Source: CBDIDH01 sp965277595 (lineage in GTDB: Bacteria; Planctomycetota; Planctomycetia; Isosphaerales; Isosphaeraceae). From it: a DNA stretch of 64,000 nt. Under the pieces are notes generated by a model, which worked only from the letters and a program-made list of their open reading frames with translations, was not told the DNA's origin and did no database searches. How positions within the stretch are numbered: position 1 is the stretch's first letter; each line of letters starts with the position of its first letter. The translations under genes and the position numbers were made by a program. Shown piece by piece: positions 47,264 through 56,144 of this stretch. The DNA lies in NCBI GenBank assembly GCA_965277595.1, contig CBDIDH010000001.1:992001-1056000 (forward strand), in the 5' to 3' direction.

Positions 47264-48673
47264 ATGACTCGACGTTGGTGCCGCATCCTGACCGCGGTTG
47301 TCATGCTGGGAACAACCGGCTGCGCGCAATTGCTTGCCTGGCCTTCGCATGAGTCGGCTGATAATCAGATTCTCAAGACGGCGGCCTTGACCGCGCGGCG
47401 GCCGATCGCCCTGGCCGTCGATCCGCGCTCGCTGGACCAATACATCCGCCGGGCGCTGGCCGAGAACCGGACGGTGCAGGCGGCCTATCATAACGTCCAG
47501 TCGCTGCGTCATCGGGTTCCGCAAGTCATGACGCTTGACGATCCGGTCGCCTCGAACGCCATCTTTCCGATCCCGAGCGTCGCCCCTCAGTATTCCTTGA
47601 TGGGTTACAACCCCTATAACCTGACCCTTGCCCAGCAATTTCCGTGGTGCGGAACCCTCAGACTTCGCGGCGCGGTGGCCGAGGGGGACGTCCGGGTCGC
47701 GCTCGCGGAACTCGCCACGGCCCAGCTTGACGCCGTCGCGGCCGTGAAGCGGGCCTATTTCAACCTGAACGCAGCCCTGAGAACGGCCGAGATCCTGGCC
47801 GAGACGCGGACGATTCTCGAAGATTTTCAGGCGATCGCCCGGGCGCGGCTGGCGTCGGGAGGCACGCAGCAAGATTTGCTCCGCGCCGAGATTCTGATTG
47901 CCGAACTGGACCGATCGGTTGCCGAGAACATGCAGGCGAGTGCCTCGGCCCGGTCGGCCCTCGCCCGACAGATTCATGTCAGTCCGACGACCGATCTCGG
48001 GACCGAGCCCGGTCTTTCGCTTGCGACTGCGCCGGCCGATTACGACCGGCTTTATCAGCTTGCCGTGGCCGTTCGGCCCGAGATCCAGGGGCGGCTGGCG
48101 GCGGTCGCCCGCGATCAAAAAGGGGTCGAGCTGGCCTACAAGCGGTTCTATCCGAACGTCACGCTCGGCCTGACCTACATGGACATGGAAAAGACCAACG
48201 CGCAGACGCCCAAAACCGCGGGCGGAATGCCCAACGTCGGCCTCTTCGTCGCGTTCAACCTCCCGGTTCACCGCGACAAGTATCGGGCTGGCGTTTGCGA
48301 GGCCAAGGAACGCGCGATCTCTGACGCCAAGCTTTACGAGGCCCAGCGGGACGAGGCCGCCGCCGAGATTCAGGAAGCTCTCGTCCAGGTCCAGACCCAG
48401 CAGGGAATCTTGAACTTGCTTCGTGACCGCATCCAGACCCGCGCCGAGGACACTCTTGAGCTTGCCCGGAGCGATTACGCACGCGCCAACGTCGATTATG
48501 CGACGGTCCAGTCGGCCCTGCGCGAGGTGCTTCAGGTCCGTCTTCAGGTCGTCCAGATCGAGGCGGAACTCGGCAAGGCGATCGCCGGTCTTGAACGATC
48601 CGTGGGCGCCGAGATCAATCAGAGCGCGCCGGTTGCCTCGAATCGTCCGTCGGACGCCGCGTCGGCTCCGTGA
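47264..48673 (+). CDS. TolC family outer-membrane efflux lipoprotein (CusC-like)
   Basis: 469 residues from the ATG at 47264, preceded by GAGAGG. The signal ends in a lipobox (TAVVMLGTTGC), so the mature protein is probably lipidated like CusC. Two long helical repeats of the TolC family follow: LDQYIRRALAENRTVQAAY and LDAVAAVKRAYFNLNAALRT in the first half, ELAYKRFYPNVTLGLTYMDM and YEAQRDEAAAEIQEALVQVQ in the second. It would form the outer-membrane exit duct for the CusB-CusA pump encoded on the opposite strand; the divergent arrangement with a shared intergenic region (47019-47263) suggests joint control by a metal regulator, although no regulator gene is present. Confidence 0.9.
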   Translation: MTRRWCRILTAVVMLGTTGCAQLLAWPSHESADNQILKTAALTARRPIALAVDPRSLDQYIRRALAENRTVQAAYHNVQSLRHRVPQVMTLDDPVASNAIFPIPSVAPQYSLMGYNPYNLTLAQQFPWCGTLRLRGAVAEGDVRVALAELATAQLDAVAAVKRAYFNLNAALRTAEILAETRTILEDFQAIARARLASGGTQQDLLRAEILIAELDRSVAENMQASASARSALARQIHVSPTTDLGTEPGLSLATAPADYDRLYQLAVAVRPEIQGRLAAVARDQKGVELAYKRFYPNVTLGLTYMDMEKTNAQTPKTAGGMPNVGLFVAFNLPVHRDKYRAGVCEAKERAISDAKLYEAQRDEAAAEIQEALVQVQTQQGILNLLRDRIQTRAEDTLELARSDYARANVDYATVQSALREVLQVRLQVVQIEAELGKAIAGLERSVGAEINQSAPVASNRPSDAASAP

Positions 48674-48820
48674 CGGAAAGTTAGGATAGGAACGGATCGC
48701 GCGACGCGTCCTTTCCCTGGAATCGTGAGGCGGGGGCCTTCCGTTCGGGCGCGGCGAGACGTATCCTGGAATCAACACGGGTCGACAACGCGAAGGGAGT
48801 CGGATCAGGAGTCCTCGGGG

Positions 48821-49732
48821 ATGTCGAGCAGCCGATCGTTTGTCAGCCGGGTCGGTCTGCTGGTGTGTCTGGCCCTATCAGGTCTCGCGACAGGTGCGGC
48901 GGCTTCGGAAGAAACCCTGCGCTGGAAGTTCAAGGTCGGGGAAATCCTTCGCTACGAGTTTCGCCAGACCTGCGGGATCAAGGTGAAAGGGGCCGAGGGA
49001 CCTGCCTCGGACGATACCTCCGAGCTGACGATTGACCTGACCTGGAAGGTCAAGGCGATCACCCCCGATGGCTCGGCCGAAATCGCCCTGAGCGTCGATC
49101 GGGTCCGCTCCGAATCACGGACGGGAACCCAGAAGGTCCATTACGACTCGAAGAACGAGGAGAAGCCCGACCCCGCGGCGGAGGCGCTTAAACTCGTTTA
49201 TCGCAAGGCCGTGGGCGAAGGATACGCGCTCAAGGTTACCGATCGAGGTCAGGTCATCGAGGCGTCGGTTCCCCCTGGAGTGACCGAGGCCCTGCGCGGG
49301 TCGCCCTTTCTGTCAACGGCCGACGGCGGGAGCGTGCTCTCGGCGCAGGGGCTCAAGAACCTCTTCGCGCAGTTGATTCCCGTTCTTCCCGAGGCGTCAA
49401 TTGATAAGAGCGCCGCGTGGTCAACGTCGGTTGATCTGCCCGCGCCTCCCTTGCGGATGGTGCTGACGTACCGTGATGTACTCTCGGCGCTCGATGAGAA
49501 CTCGGCCCGCGTGGATGCGACGATCGAGACCGCCATCCGTCCCGATCGCGAGGCACCGATCAAGGTCGACATCAAGACCCAGTCGGGCAACCGGGTCGTG
49601 ACGCTCGACCTGACACGGGGCCGGGTGACGGAGTCGACCGTCAAGCAGGCCGTCGAGTTGACGCTCGGTTTGCGGAAACGCGAGGTCGATCAGGTGATCA
49701 CGCTCGACGAGCGGCTGATTCTGGTTCCCTGA
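48821..49732 (+). CDS. Exported hypothetical protein, 303 aa (DUF6263-like)
   Basis: The ATG at 48821 has GGAG 9 nt upstream. A signal peptide (VGLLVCLALSGLATGAAA) is followed by a beta-rich protein opening with LRWKFKVGEILRYEFRQ and later DLTWKVKAITPDGSAEIALS and WSTSVDLPAPPLRMVLTY. This two-lobed pattern resembles planctomycete DUF6263-type proteins, an assignment from memory and not certain. No catalytic residues can be named. It lies 22 bp upstream of the Gfo/Idh/MocA gene on the same strand, so the two are probably co-transcribed. Confidence 0.75.
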   Translation: MSSSRSFVSRVGLLVCLALSGLATGAAASEETLRWKFKVGEILRYEFRQTCGIKVKGAEGPASDDTSELTIDLTWKVKAITPDGSAEIALSVDRVRSESRTGTQKVHYDSKNEEKPDPAAEALKLVYRKAVGEGYALKVTDRGQVIEASVPPGVTEALRGSPFLSTADGGSVLSAQGLKNLFAQLIPVLPEASIDKSAAWSTSVDLPAPPLRMVLTYRDVLSALDENSARVDATIETAIRPDREAPIKVDIKTQSGNRVVTLDLTRGRVTESTVKQAVELTLGLRKREVDQVITLDERLILVP

Positions 49733-49754
49733 ACAGTCGCGGTGGGGAGAGGCG

Positions 49755-50810
49755 ATGTCCGAGGCGATCGGGACGGTGGTCGTGGGCTATGGCCTGGCCG
49801 GGCGCGCCTTTCACGCTCCCTTGATCCGCGGACAGCCCGGCCTGCGGCTTCACGGGGTCGTCGCGCGCGACCCTTCGGTGAGGGCGTCCGCCCTCGTCAG
49901 TGATCCAGGTTTGAAAGGATATGCCTCGATTGACGAGGCGCTGGCTGATGAGGCGGTCGGGCTTGTCGTGATCGCGACGCCTCATGACTCGCATGCCGAC
50001 CTGGCCGTTCGCGCGCTCGACGCGGGCAAGGATTGCGTCGTTGACAAGGTCATGGCGCTCTCCACGGCCGAGGCCGACCGGATGATCGCCGCGCGCGATC
50101 GGTCGGGCCGGATGCTCTCGGTCTTTCAGAACAGGCGATGGGACTGGGATTACCTGACGGTCAAGTCGGTCCTTGACAGCGGCGCGATTGGCCGACCGCT
50201 CCTGATCGAAAGCTCGGTCTGTCGGCACGCATCGCCAAGGGCCTGGCGGGGTCGCCTGGAATCGGCCGGGTCGATCCTTCACGACTGGGGCGCGCATCTG
50301 GTTGATCAGGCCTTGCAGCTTGGGCTTGGCCCCTGCCGACGACTCTCCGCCTGGCTGACTCCGGCTCCCTGGCCCGGGATCGATTCGGGGGGTCATGGCC
50401 GGATCGTCCTGGAGTTTGACGGCACCCTGTTTCAGGTCGAGACCAGTCGCGTCTGCCGACTCGACCGCCCGCGATGGTGGGTCGTGGCGACCGACGGCGG
50501 CCTCGCCCGGTTCGGTCTCGACCCGCAAGAAGATGCGCTTCGGGCCGGAAATATCGACGCCGCGGCCGAGGCACCCGGAAACCGGACGATCGTTCGAACA
50601 GCTTCCGACGCGGGTGGGTCGGCCGAGCGAGACGTTGAAAGCGTTCGAGGCCGCTGGGATTCGTACTACGCGAACATCGCCGATCACCTCAAAGGGCGGG
50701 CGCCCCTGGCCGTGACCGCCGAGCAGGCGCGCGAGGTCGTTCGCGTGCTTGACGCCGCGGCGCGGGCCTCAAATGACCACATCCTGATCGAAGGACCCTG
50801 GGGTTCTTGA
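49755..50810 (+). CDS. Gfo/Idh/MocA family oxidoreductase (cytoplasmic)
   Basis: 351 residues without a signal peptide. The Rossmann domain begins TVVVGYGLAGRAFHAPLI, with the dinucleotide-binding GYGLAG. VIATPHDSHADLAVRALDAG and DCVVDKVMALSTAEADRMI correspond to the family EKP region, here DKV. The C-terminal domain contains FQNRRWDWDYLTVK and AGSILHDWGAHLVDQALQLG, where the His and Asp probably act in catalysis. NAD(P)-dependent sugar or polyol dehydrogenase; substrate unknown. Convergent with the zinc-ribbon gene 51 bp downstream. Confidence 0.9.
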   Translation: MSEAIGTVVVGYGLAGRAFHAPLIRGQPGLRLHGVVARDPSVRASALVSDPGLKGYASIDEALADEAVGLVVIATPHDSHADLAVRALDAGKDCVVDKVMALSTAEADRMIAARDRSGRMLSVFQNRRWDWDYLTVKSVLDSGAIGRPLLIESSVCRHASPRAWRGRLESAGSILHDWGAHLVDQALQLGLGPCRRLSAWLTPAPWPGIDSGGHGRIVLEFDGTLFQVETSRVCRLDRPRWWVVATDGGLARFGLDPQEDALRAGNIDAAAEAPGNRTIVRTASDAGGSAERDVESVRGRWDSYYANIADHLKGRAPLAVTAEQAREVVRVLDAAARASNDHILIEGPWGS

Positions 50811-50861
50811 CGTCGCGTGGGATTCAAGCAGACGAGGGGGGGCGGAGCGGTTGCCGGCGGT

Positions 50862-51596
50862 TCAGCGTTTGAGCGAGGAGTTGCTGGCGGTCCGGGTGGC
50901 ATCAATCTTCCAGAGACCGTTGTCGAGAATCCAGTAGGTCGTGAACTGCCCGAGGACGGTTTCCCCTGCCTCGGCCGACGAGCCCGCGCGATCGACGACC
51001 GAGTATTCACCCTTCGCGCCGGTCTCTGGAACGAGCAAGATGAGAACCTCGCCATGCTGTTTCGCGTGGTTCTCATCAAGGACAAGAACCCGGGCGCGGA
51101 GGTCGCGTTTGGCCGAGGCGGGATTGAGCGTTTCCAGTTGCTCCGTGAGCGCATCAAACCAGGTTTTAAGAGTGGGAGCCCCCTCGCCCGTGGCCAGGCC
51201 CTTGAGACCTGTCGGGTCTTTCGCCAGAAGGGCCGAGGCCATTTTCTCGGCCTTTCTGGTCAGATTGTCGTTGCCGCCGGTGCTCAATTTCGCCAGCAAG
51301 CCCGCGCCGAGGATCGCGACGACCGTGACCAGGTAGAAGACCTTCCGGCGGTTGAGCACGAAGAGGTTTTCAATCCACTCCGTCTCCTTCAACTCCTGAA
51401 CCGCGGCGCGGGTGGGGTCGTCGACGGTCTTTCGAGGTTTCTCGGTAACCGGCGCCGGGGGTTCGCCGATCATCGGGCGGCCGGTGGGGGTCATGTGAAA
51501 GACGATGTGGCATTTCTTGCAGACAAGGCGGGTACTGACCTTGTTCTCGGGCACGGACCCTCGCCGCCCGCAGTTGGGACATTCCAGGTCGATCAT
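50862..51596 (-). CDS. Zinc-ribbon membrane protein, 244 aa
   Basis: The ATG at 51596 is preferred (GGAGG upstream; the protein then opens MIDLECPNCGRRGSVPENKV). CPNC and CKKC form a four-Cys zinc ribbon at residues 6-27. A Pro-rich linker leads to one membrane helix (VFYLVTVVAILGAGLLAKL) and an extracytoplasmic domain of about 140 residues (TLKTWFDALTEQLETLNPAS, VLGQFTTYWILDNGLWKID). This layout, a cytoplasmic zinc ribbon with an external domain, is frequent among planctomycete proteins of unknown function. It is divergent from the M14 peptidase gene. Confidence 0.8.
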   Translation of the reverse strand: MIDLECPNCGRRGSVPENKVSTRLVCKKCHIVFHMTPTGRPMIGEPPAPVTEKPRKTVDDPTRAAVQELKETEWIENLFVLNRRKVFYLVTVVAILGAGLLAKLSTGGNDNLTRKAEKMASALLAKDPTGLKGLATGEGAPTLKTWFDALTEQLETLNPASAKRDLRARVLVLDENHAKQHGEVLILLVPETGAKGEYSVVDRAGSSAEAGETVLGQFTTYWILDNGLWKIDATRTASNSSLKR

Positions 51597-51991
51597 CGAG
51601 GTGACTCCCTCCGCATTGGGGAAGTCCAATCACGGCACCGTGACCGGACATCGCTCGTCGATGTCGTGAAATCTTCCCCTCATCAATGTACTCGGAAGGA
51701 CAGGACTTTGCATGATCCTTTCGAGAAGGTCTTGCGCGGGCTCGACGATCTGTTGACGTCGTGTCCGCGATGAGCCGCGCACAGGAGGTTTGCAAAGTCC
51801 TTCTTTTCCATGACCAAGGACCAAGGACCAAACAGGCGGAATTTTCGGTCATTGGTCATCGGTCATCGGGACTTTGCAATTCTCCTGGAGCCGCGCGACC
51901 GGGTTGTGGTATTGAGTTCGACGTCGGGGTAACCTTTCACTCTCGCGAGCCCGACCACGACCAAGGCTTTCCGGACCGTGGAACCGACGAC
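51597..51991. other. Divergent intergenic region with heptad hairpin element, 395 bp
   Basis: Between the zinc-ribbon gene (minus) and the M14 peptidase gene (plus). The 106-bp hairpin element at 51782-51887 is listed separately. The rest (51597-51781 and 51888-51991) shows no gene or strong promoter. The plus-strand frame that opens at 51761 runs through the element and gives repeat-derived residues; it is not the start of the peptidase. Confidence 0.6.
51782..51887 (+). repeat. Heptad hairpin element with terminal inverted repeats, 106 bp (3 + 3 heptads)
   Basis: Outer arms CAGGAGGTTTGCAAAGTCC (51782-51800) and GGACTTTGCAATTCTCCTG (51869-51887) match as inverted repeats at 17 of 19 positions. 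Inside are TGACCAA plus two GGACCAA, the core ACAGGCGGAATTTT, then CGGTCAT, TGGTCAT, CGGTCAT. Compared by eye it equals the element at 27201-27322 apart from one heptad fewer on each side. Confidence 0.93.
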
Positions 51992-54604
51992 ATGTCAACC
52001 CTTCCCGCCCGACGACTCCATCTTGCTCGATTCCGCTGGAGCCTGATCCTCCTGGTCGCCTCGGTCCTCGCGGGTTGGCTGAGTGGTTCCGAAGCCTGGG
52101 CGGCGGACCCGGTGCCAGCGCCGGAATCGCAACTGGGGTTCCGGCCCGGCGCGGATTTTCATCTCGCACCCTGGGGCGATGTGGTCTCGTACCTTGAGAA
52201 GGTGGATCAGGCGTCCGACCGCGTCAAGGTCCGCGTGCTCGGCGAGACGACCGAGGGGCGTCCCTTTCTCGCGGCGATTGTCTCCAGTCCCGAGACGATC
52301 AAGGATCTCGACCGCTATTTCCGCCTTCAGGCCAGGCTTGCCGACCCTCGCCTGATCCCTGAAGAGGCTGACCGCCGCAAGGCCCTCGACGAGAGCAAGC
52401 CGGTGGTCGTCATCGCCTGTTCGATCCACTCGACCGAGACCGCGTCGACCCTGATGGCGCTCGAACTCCTTCATGGCCTGGCGACCGGCGACGACCCCGA
52501 GACGCGCGCGATCCTCGACGGCACGATCCTGATCCTCGTTCCATCAGTCAATCCCGATGGCGTTGAGAAGGTCGCGCGGTGGTACGAGCGGACCAAGGGG
52601 CGTCCCTGGGAAGGTTCGGGTTTGCCGGGTCTTTACCACAAATATGCAGGCCATGACACGAACCGCGACTGGTTCATGCTTAACCTCAAGGAAACCCGGC
52701 TCCTGACCCATGCTCTTTACAAGGAGTGGTTTCCAACCCTGCTTTACGACGTCCATCAGATGGGGAGCCGAGGCGCCCGGATCTTTGTTCCTCCCTTTTA
52801 TGACCCGATCAACCCGAACCTCGACCCGAGATTGAACCAGGGGATTTTCCTGATCGGTGCCCACATGGCCGGCGACCTCGCCGCCGCGGGTCGAAAAGGC
52901 GTGCTCACGAACGCGATGTACGATAACTGGTGGAACGGCGGCAACCGGACCACGCCCCAGCGCCATAATATCGTGGCCGTGCTCACCGAGTCGGCAAGCG
53001 TCCGCCTGGCGACGCCGATCTTCCTCGATCCGGCCGACCTCAAGGCCGAGACCCGGGGTTTCACCAGTCACCAGGCCGCCGTGAACTTCGTTGATCCCTG
53101 GCCGGGGGGTTGGTGGCGTCTTCGCGATATCGTCGATGACCAGTTGATCTGCGCCCGGTCGTTATTAACCCTCGCCGCGCGGTATCACGATCACTTCCAG
53201 GCCAATCTGCTCGCGCTGGCGTCGGCGTCGGTGGCAAAAGGCGCGGAGACGCCCCCTTATGCCTGGATTGTTCCCCGCGACCAGCGCGATCCCGGGTCGG
53301 CGGCCCGACTCGTCGGCATTCTTCACGACTCGGGGATCGAGGTTCACTCCGCGCTCGAATCGTTCCGGGCCGACGGCGTGAACGTTCCGGCCGGTTCCTG
53401 GGTCTTGCCCGCCGCGCAGCCGTATCGTCCTCATCTCAAGGACATGATGGAACGCCAGGTCTATCCGACCCGACTCACCTCGGGGGGGAAGGCCGAGACA
53501 CCTTATGACGTCGCCGGCTGGACCCTTCCGCTCCAGATGGGCGTTCGCGTCGTCGAGCTATCAACGCCGGTCAAGGCGAAGCTGGAAAAACTGGAGACGA
53601 TCGAGGCTCCTCACGGCGGGATCGACAAGAGCGAAGGCCCCGGCGGTCCCGACCTCTGCTTCGCGATCGAGAACACGACGAATGACGACTTCATCGTCCG
53701 CAACGCACTCGTCGCCGCGGGGGTCGAGGTCGATCTCGTCCAGAGGGATACGAACTTCCTGACCGCCGGTTGGCTCATTTTTCCGGCCAACCCGAAGTCA
53801 CGCGCTGTGCTCGATCAGGTCTTGCCGACGGTTTCAACCCGGGTCAAATGGGGCTATGCGACCTTCGGTTCACCCCCCCAGGTGGTCCCAGGGAAAAAAG
53901 TGGCCAATCGGGTCGCCGTCTATCAACCCTGGATGCCCAGCATGGACGAAGGGTGGACCCGACTCGTTCTTGAGACGTTCAAGGTGCCTTATACGACCGT
54001 GCATAACAGCGAGATCCGCGCGGGGGGCCTGCGGGATTTTGATGTCTTGCTCGTTCCGTCGATCGAAGAGAAGGTGATCCGCAACGGGTTCGGACCCAAT
54101 GAGACCGAGCCGGAATACGTCGGCGGTCTTGGCGGTGGCGGGGCGGACGAGTTGCGTCGGTTCGTCCGCGAGGGAGGACGCCTCGTCTGCCTCGACGCCT
54201 CGTGCGAGTACGCGATTGCCGCGTTGGACCTTCCCGTCAAGAACGTCGTGAAAGGACTCTCAACGGCCGACTTCTACGCCCCCGGCTCGATTCTCAGAGC
54301 GTTTGTCTCGAACCGCAACAGTCTATCGGCGGTCGGCGTTCCTGACGAGGTCTCGGTCTACTTTGATCAGTCGCAGGCGTTTGATCTCAAACCCAACACA
54401 GAGGCGATCAAGGTGATGTCTTATGCGAAGGCCAATCCGCTCGAAAGCGGCTGGCTTCTCGGGCCTTCAAAACTCGAAGACAAGGCCGCGATTGTTGAGA
54501 TGCCTGTCGGCTCGGGCTGGGTCGTGCTCTTTGGTTTTCCGCCGCAGCATCGCGGACAAACCCACGGCACCTTTCGCCTTCTTTTCAACGCCCTGCTCAA
54601 CTAA
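51992..54604 (+). CDS. Secreted M14 family zinc carboxypeptidase, 870 aa
   Basis: The start at 51992 gives a signal peptide (RWSLILLVASVLAGWLSGSE, cleaved near AWAAD); the frame upstream is repeat-derived. The M14 domain lies at about residues 50-400: VVIACSIHSTETASTLMALE supplies the zinc-binding HxxE, SVNPDGVEKVARW is the usual substrate-side segment, NRDWFMLNLKETR contains the Asn-Arg pair, and YDVHQMGSRGARIF supplies the third zinc-binding His. Beyond residue 450 a long C-terminal part includes a class I glutamine-amidotransferase-like region near 620-800 (DFDVLLVPSIEEKVI, VREGGRLVCLDAS). M14 enzymes trim peptides or amidated cell-wall fragments from the C-terminus; planctomycetes have many such large exported members. 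Confidence 0.9.
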   Translation: MSTLPARRLHLARFRWSLILLVASVLAGWLSGSEAWAADPVPAPESQLGFRPGADFHLAPWGDVVSYLEKVDQASDRVKVRVLGETTEGRPFLAAIVSSPETIKDLDRYFRLQARLADPRLIPEEADRRKALDESKPVVVIACSIHSTETASTLMALELLHGLATGDDPETRAILDGTILILVPSVNPDGVEKVARWYERTKGRPWEGSGLPGLYHKYAGHDTNRDWFMLNLKETRLLTHALYKEWFPTLLYDVHQMGSRGARIFVPPFYDPINPNLDPRLNQGIFLIGAHMAGDLAAAGRKGVLTNAMYDNWWNGGNRTTPQRHNIVAVLTESASVRLATPIFLDPADLKAETRGFTSHQAAVNFVDPWPGGWWRLRDIVDDQLICARSLLTLAARYHDHFQANLLALASASVAKGAETPPYAWIVPRDQRDPGSAARLVGILHDSGIEVHSALESFRADGVNVPAGSWVLPAAQPYRPHLKDMMERQVYPTRLTSGGKAETPYDVAGWTLPLQMGVRVVELSTPVKAKLEKLETIEAPHGGIDKSEGPGGPDLCFAIENTTNDDFIVRNALVAAGVEVDLVQRDTNFLTAGWLIFPANPKSRAVLDQVLPTVSTRVKWGYATFGSPPQVVPGKKVANRVAVYQPWMPSMDEGWTRLVLETFKVPYTTVHNSEIRAGGLRDFDVLLVPSIEEKVIRNGFGPNETEPEYVGGLGGGGADELRRFVREGGRLVCLDASCEYAIAALDLPVKNVVKGLSTADFYAPGSILRAFVSNRNSLSAVGVPDEVSVYFDQSQAFDLKPNTEAIKVMSYAKANPLESGWLLGPSKLEDKAAIVEMPVGSGWVVLFGFPPQHRGQTHGTFRLLFNALLN

Positions 54605-54618
54605 TCCATAAAAAAAAT

Positions 54619-54655
54619 GCACCGCGGGCCTCGGCGATAATAAAGCCCGCGGTGC
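54619..54655 (-). terminator. Intrinsic terminator of the YflT-like gene
   Basis: Perfect 11-bp stem GCACCGCGGGC (54619-54629) with GCCCGCGGTGC (54645-54655) and a 15-nt loop. On the minus strand the stem is followed by A and eight T (54610-54617), a standard Rho-independent terminator 35 bp after the stop of the gene at 54690. On the plus strand only GTTTC follows, so it is at most a weak terminator for the peptidase gene. Confidence 0.88.
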
Positions 54656-54689
54656 GTTTCGTAATTTCCAATAAACGTCGTTGCGACCG

Positions 54690-55835
54690 TTACGAGTTCA
54701 TCTGACTTCGATCATCGCTGGCCCATTGCTCGGCGATCGGCGCGGCGGAGTCGACTGATCGGTTGCCCTGGGCGGCGGCTCGGCGTTCCCAACCGGTTCG
54801 GGCGAGGGGTTCGTATTCCTCGAACGACCCCTTGCCCGACCAGTTCCGTTCGAGATGGGGCCTGACCTCGTGCCAGGACCGGCCGCGATGCTCGGGATGG
54901 CCATGCCCTTCCCAGCCGTGCCGATAGGCGGCCGAGGCGTCGTCCCACGACGAGCTTTCCTTGTAGTAAGGCCCGCGCTCCCAGTCGAGGCGGAAGTCGG
55001 GTTCGACGTCGGTGTAATCACGCTCGTCAACCGCCGCGCCCGCGGCGCCTCCCGCCGCCGAGCCGATCACGGCACCGACACCCGCGCCGATCGGGCCACC
55101 CACCGCCGCGCCGATCAATGCTCCGGCGGTTCCGCCGACAGCCGTGCCCCCCGCCTTCGCGTCGACGGTCGCGCGGTCGATCGTCTCATGACCGGCCGTT
55201 GTCCTGGCGGAAGGAGAGGGATTGACTCGCGTCTCAGACGCATTGACGCGGCTATCGGTTCGAACTCCGGCCTCGGCGCTTCCCAGTTCGGTCTCGGCGC
55301 CGGTGTGATACCGATAGTTTGGCTCGGTCTTCCAGCGCTGGCGGTGTTCGTCGAGGTGGCGAAGCCCTTCGCGTTCGAGAATGGCGTGCGCCTCGGCTTC
55401 GCGGCCATCGGGGGGCTTGACCGTGACGAGAACTCCGCCGCGATCAATGCCTTCCTGATAGTGCGGGGCATCTTCGGCCGGAACGCCCAGGTCGGTCAAG
55501 GCGCCGAGAAGTCCGCCCGCGGCAGCGCCAACCCCCGCGCCGGTGATGGCGGCGACGATCGGCCCGGCCGCCAGCAAGGGTCCCAGGCCCGGAATGGTCA
55601 GCAGGCCAAGACCGAGCGCCAGTCCCGCCGCGCCCCCGAAGACGGTTCCGCCAACGGCCCCGGCTCCCGCCGCGGAAACGTCATTAAGTCCGGCTCCCGC
55701 CGCCACATCGGCCGCGTCGGTTCGGTGCTTCATCACGACGCTGATGTCGTTGGCGTTGAATCCGGCCTCGCGAAGCGCCGCGGCAGCGCGTTGGGCACGT
55801 TCGCGCGTGTCGAAGAGTCCTACCAGGGTTCCCAT
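54690..55835 (-). CDS. YflT-like stress protein with glycine-zipper segments
   Basis: 381 residues from the ATG at 55835, with GGGAG 8 nt upstream. The N-terminus MGTLVGLFDTRERAQRAAAA and LREAGFNANDISVVMK matches the general stress protein 17M (YflT)-like domain. Two Gly/Ala-rich stretches follow (GGAAGLALGLGLLTIPGLGP with GAGVGAAAGGLLGALTDLG, and GGTAGALIGAAVGGPIGAG), which look like glycine-zipper membrane-inserting helices. The C-terminal third is hydrophilic and aromatic (YYKESSSWDDASAAYRHGWE). Such proteins are induced by osmotic or envelope stress in other bacteria. It ends at a strong terminator and stands alone on the minus strand. Confidence 0.85.
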   Translation of the reverse strand: MGTLVGLFDTRERAQRAAAALREAGFNANDISVVMKHRTDAADVAAGAGLNDVSAAGAGAVGGTVFGGAAGLALGLGLLTIPGLGPLLAAGPIVAAITGAGVGAAAGGLLGALTDLGVPAEDAPHYQEGIDRGGVLVTVKPPDGREAEAHAILEREGLRHLDEHRQRWKTEPNYRYHTGAETELGSAEAGVRTDSRVNASETRVNPSPSARTTAGHETIDRATVDAKAGGTAVGGTAGALIGAAVGGPIGAGVGAVIGSAAGGAAGAAVDERDYTDVEPDFRLDWERGPYYKESSSWDDASAAYRHGWEGHGHPEHRGRSWHEVRPHLERNWSGKGSFEEYEPLARTGWERRAAAQGNRSVDSAAPIAEQWASDDRSQMNS

Positions 55836-56144
55836 TGGGTCGTTCTCCCGTTGCTCGGTCGATGTGCTCTGGCCCTCACTTCGCCCGAATGGGCGAGCGG
55901 TCGTTCCGTCTCCCTTTCTTGCAAGGGGTATACCGGATTCATGAGGTTTCACGAATGTCGAACACATTTTTCGAGGGGATCGCGCGGCAAGCTCATCGAT
56001 CCGATCGATCCTTGACCATCCGGGAAACTTCTCCTCGAATTTTCCAGGATTGCTCTTGACTCTCGCGCGCCCACCGTGATTAGTATTAGCAATTCCAATA
56101 TCATTTGCGTCTAGTATCGGTGAATCGCCTCCAGGCAAGGTTGC
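55836..56144. other. Divergent intergenic region, 309 bp
   Basis: Between the YflT-like gene (minus) and the LysR gene (plus). The last 100 bp are markedly AT-rich. TTGACT at 56056-56061, with TAGTAT or ATTAGT about 17-19 bp further on, is a possible promoter for the LysR gene, but the spacing is not ideal. No gene, tRNA or repeat seen. Confidence 0.45.

Noticed and set aside
51761..51991. N-terminal extension of the M14 peptidase
   Set aside because: It is read through a heptad hairpin element; a normal signal peptide starts at 51992.
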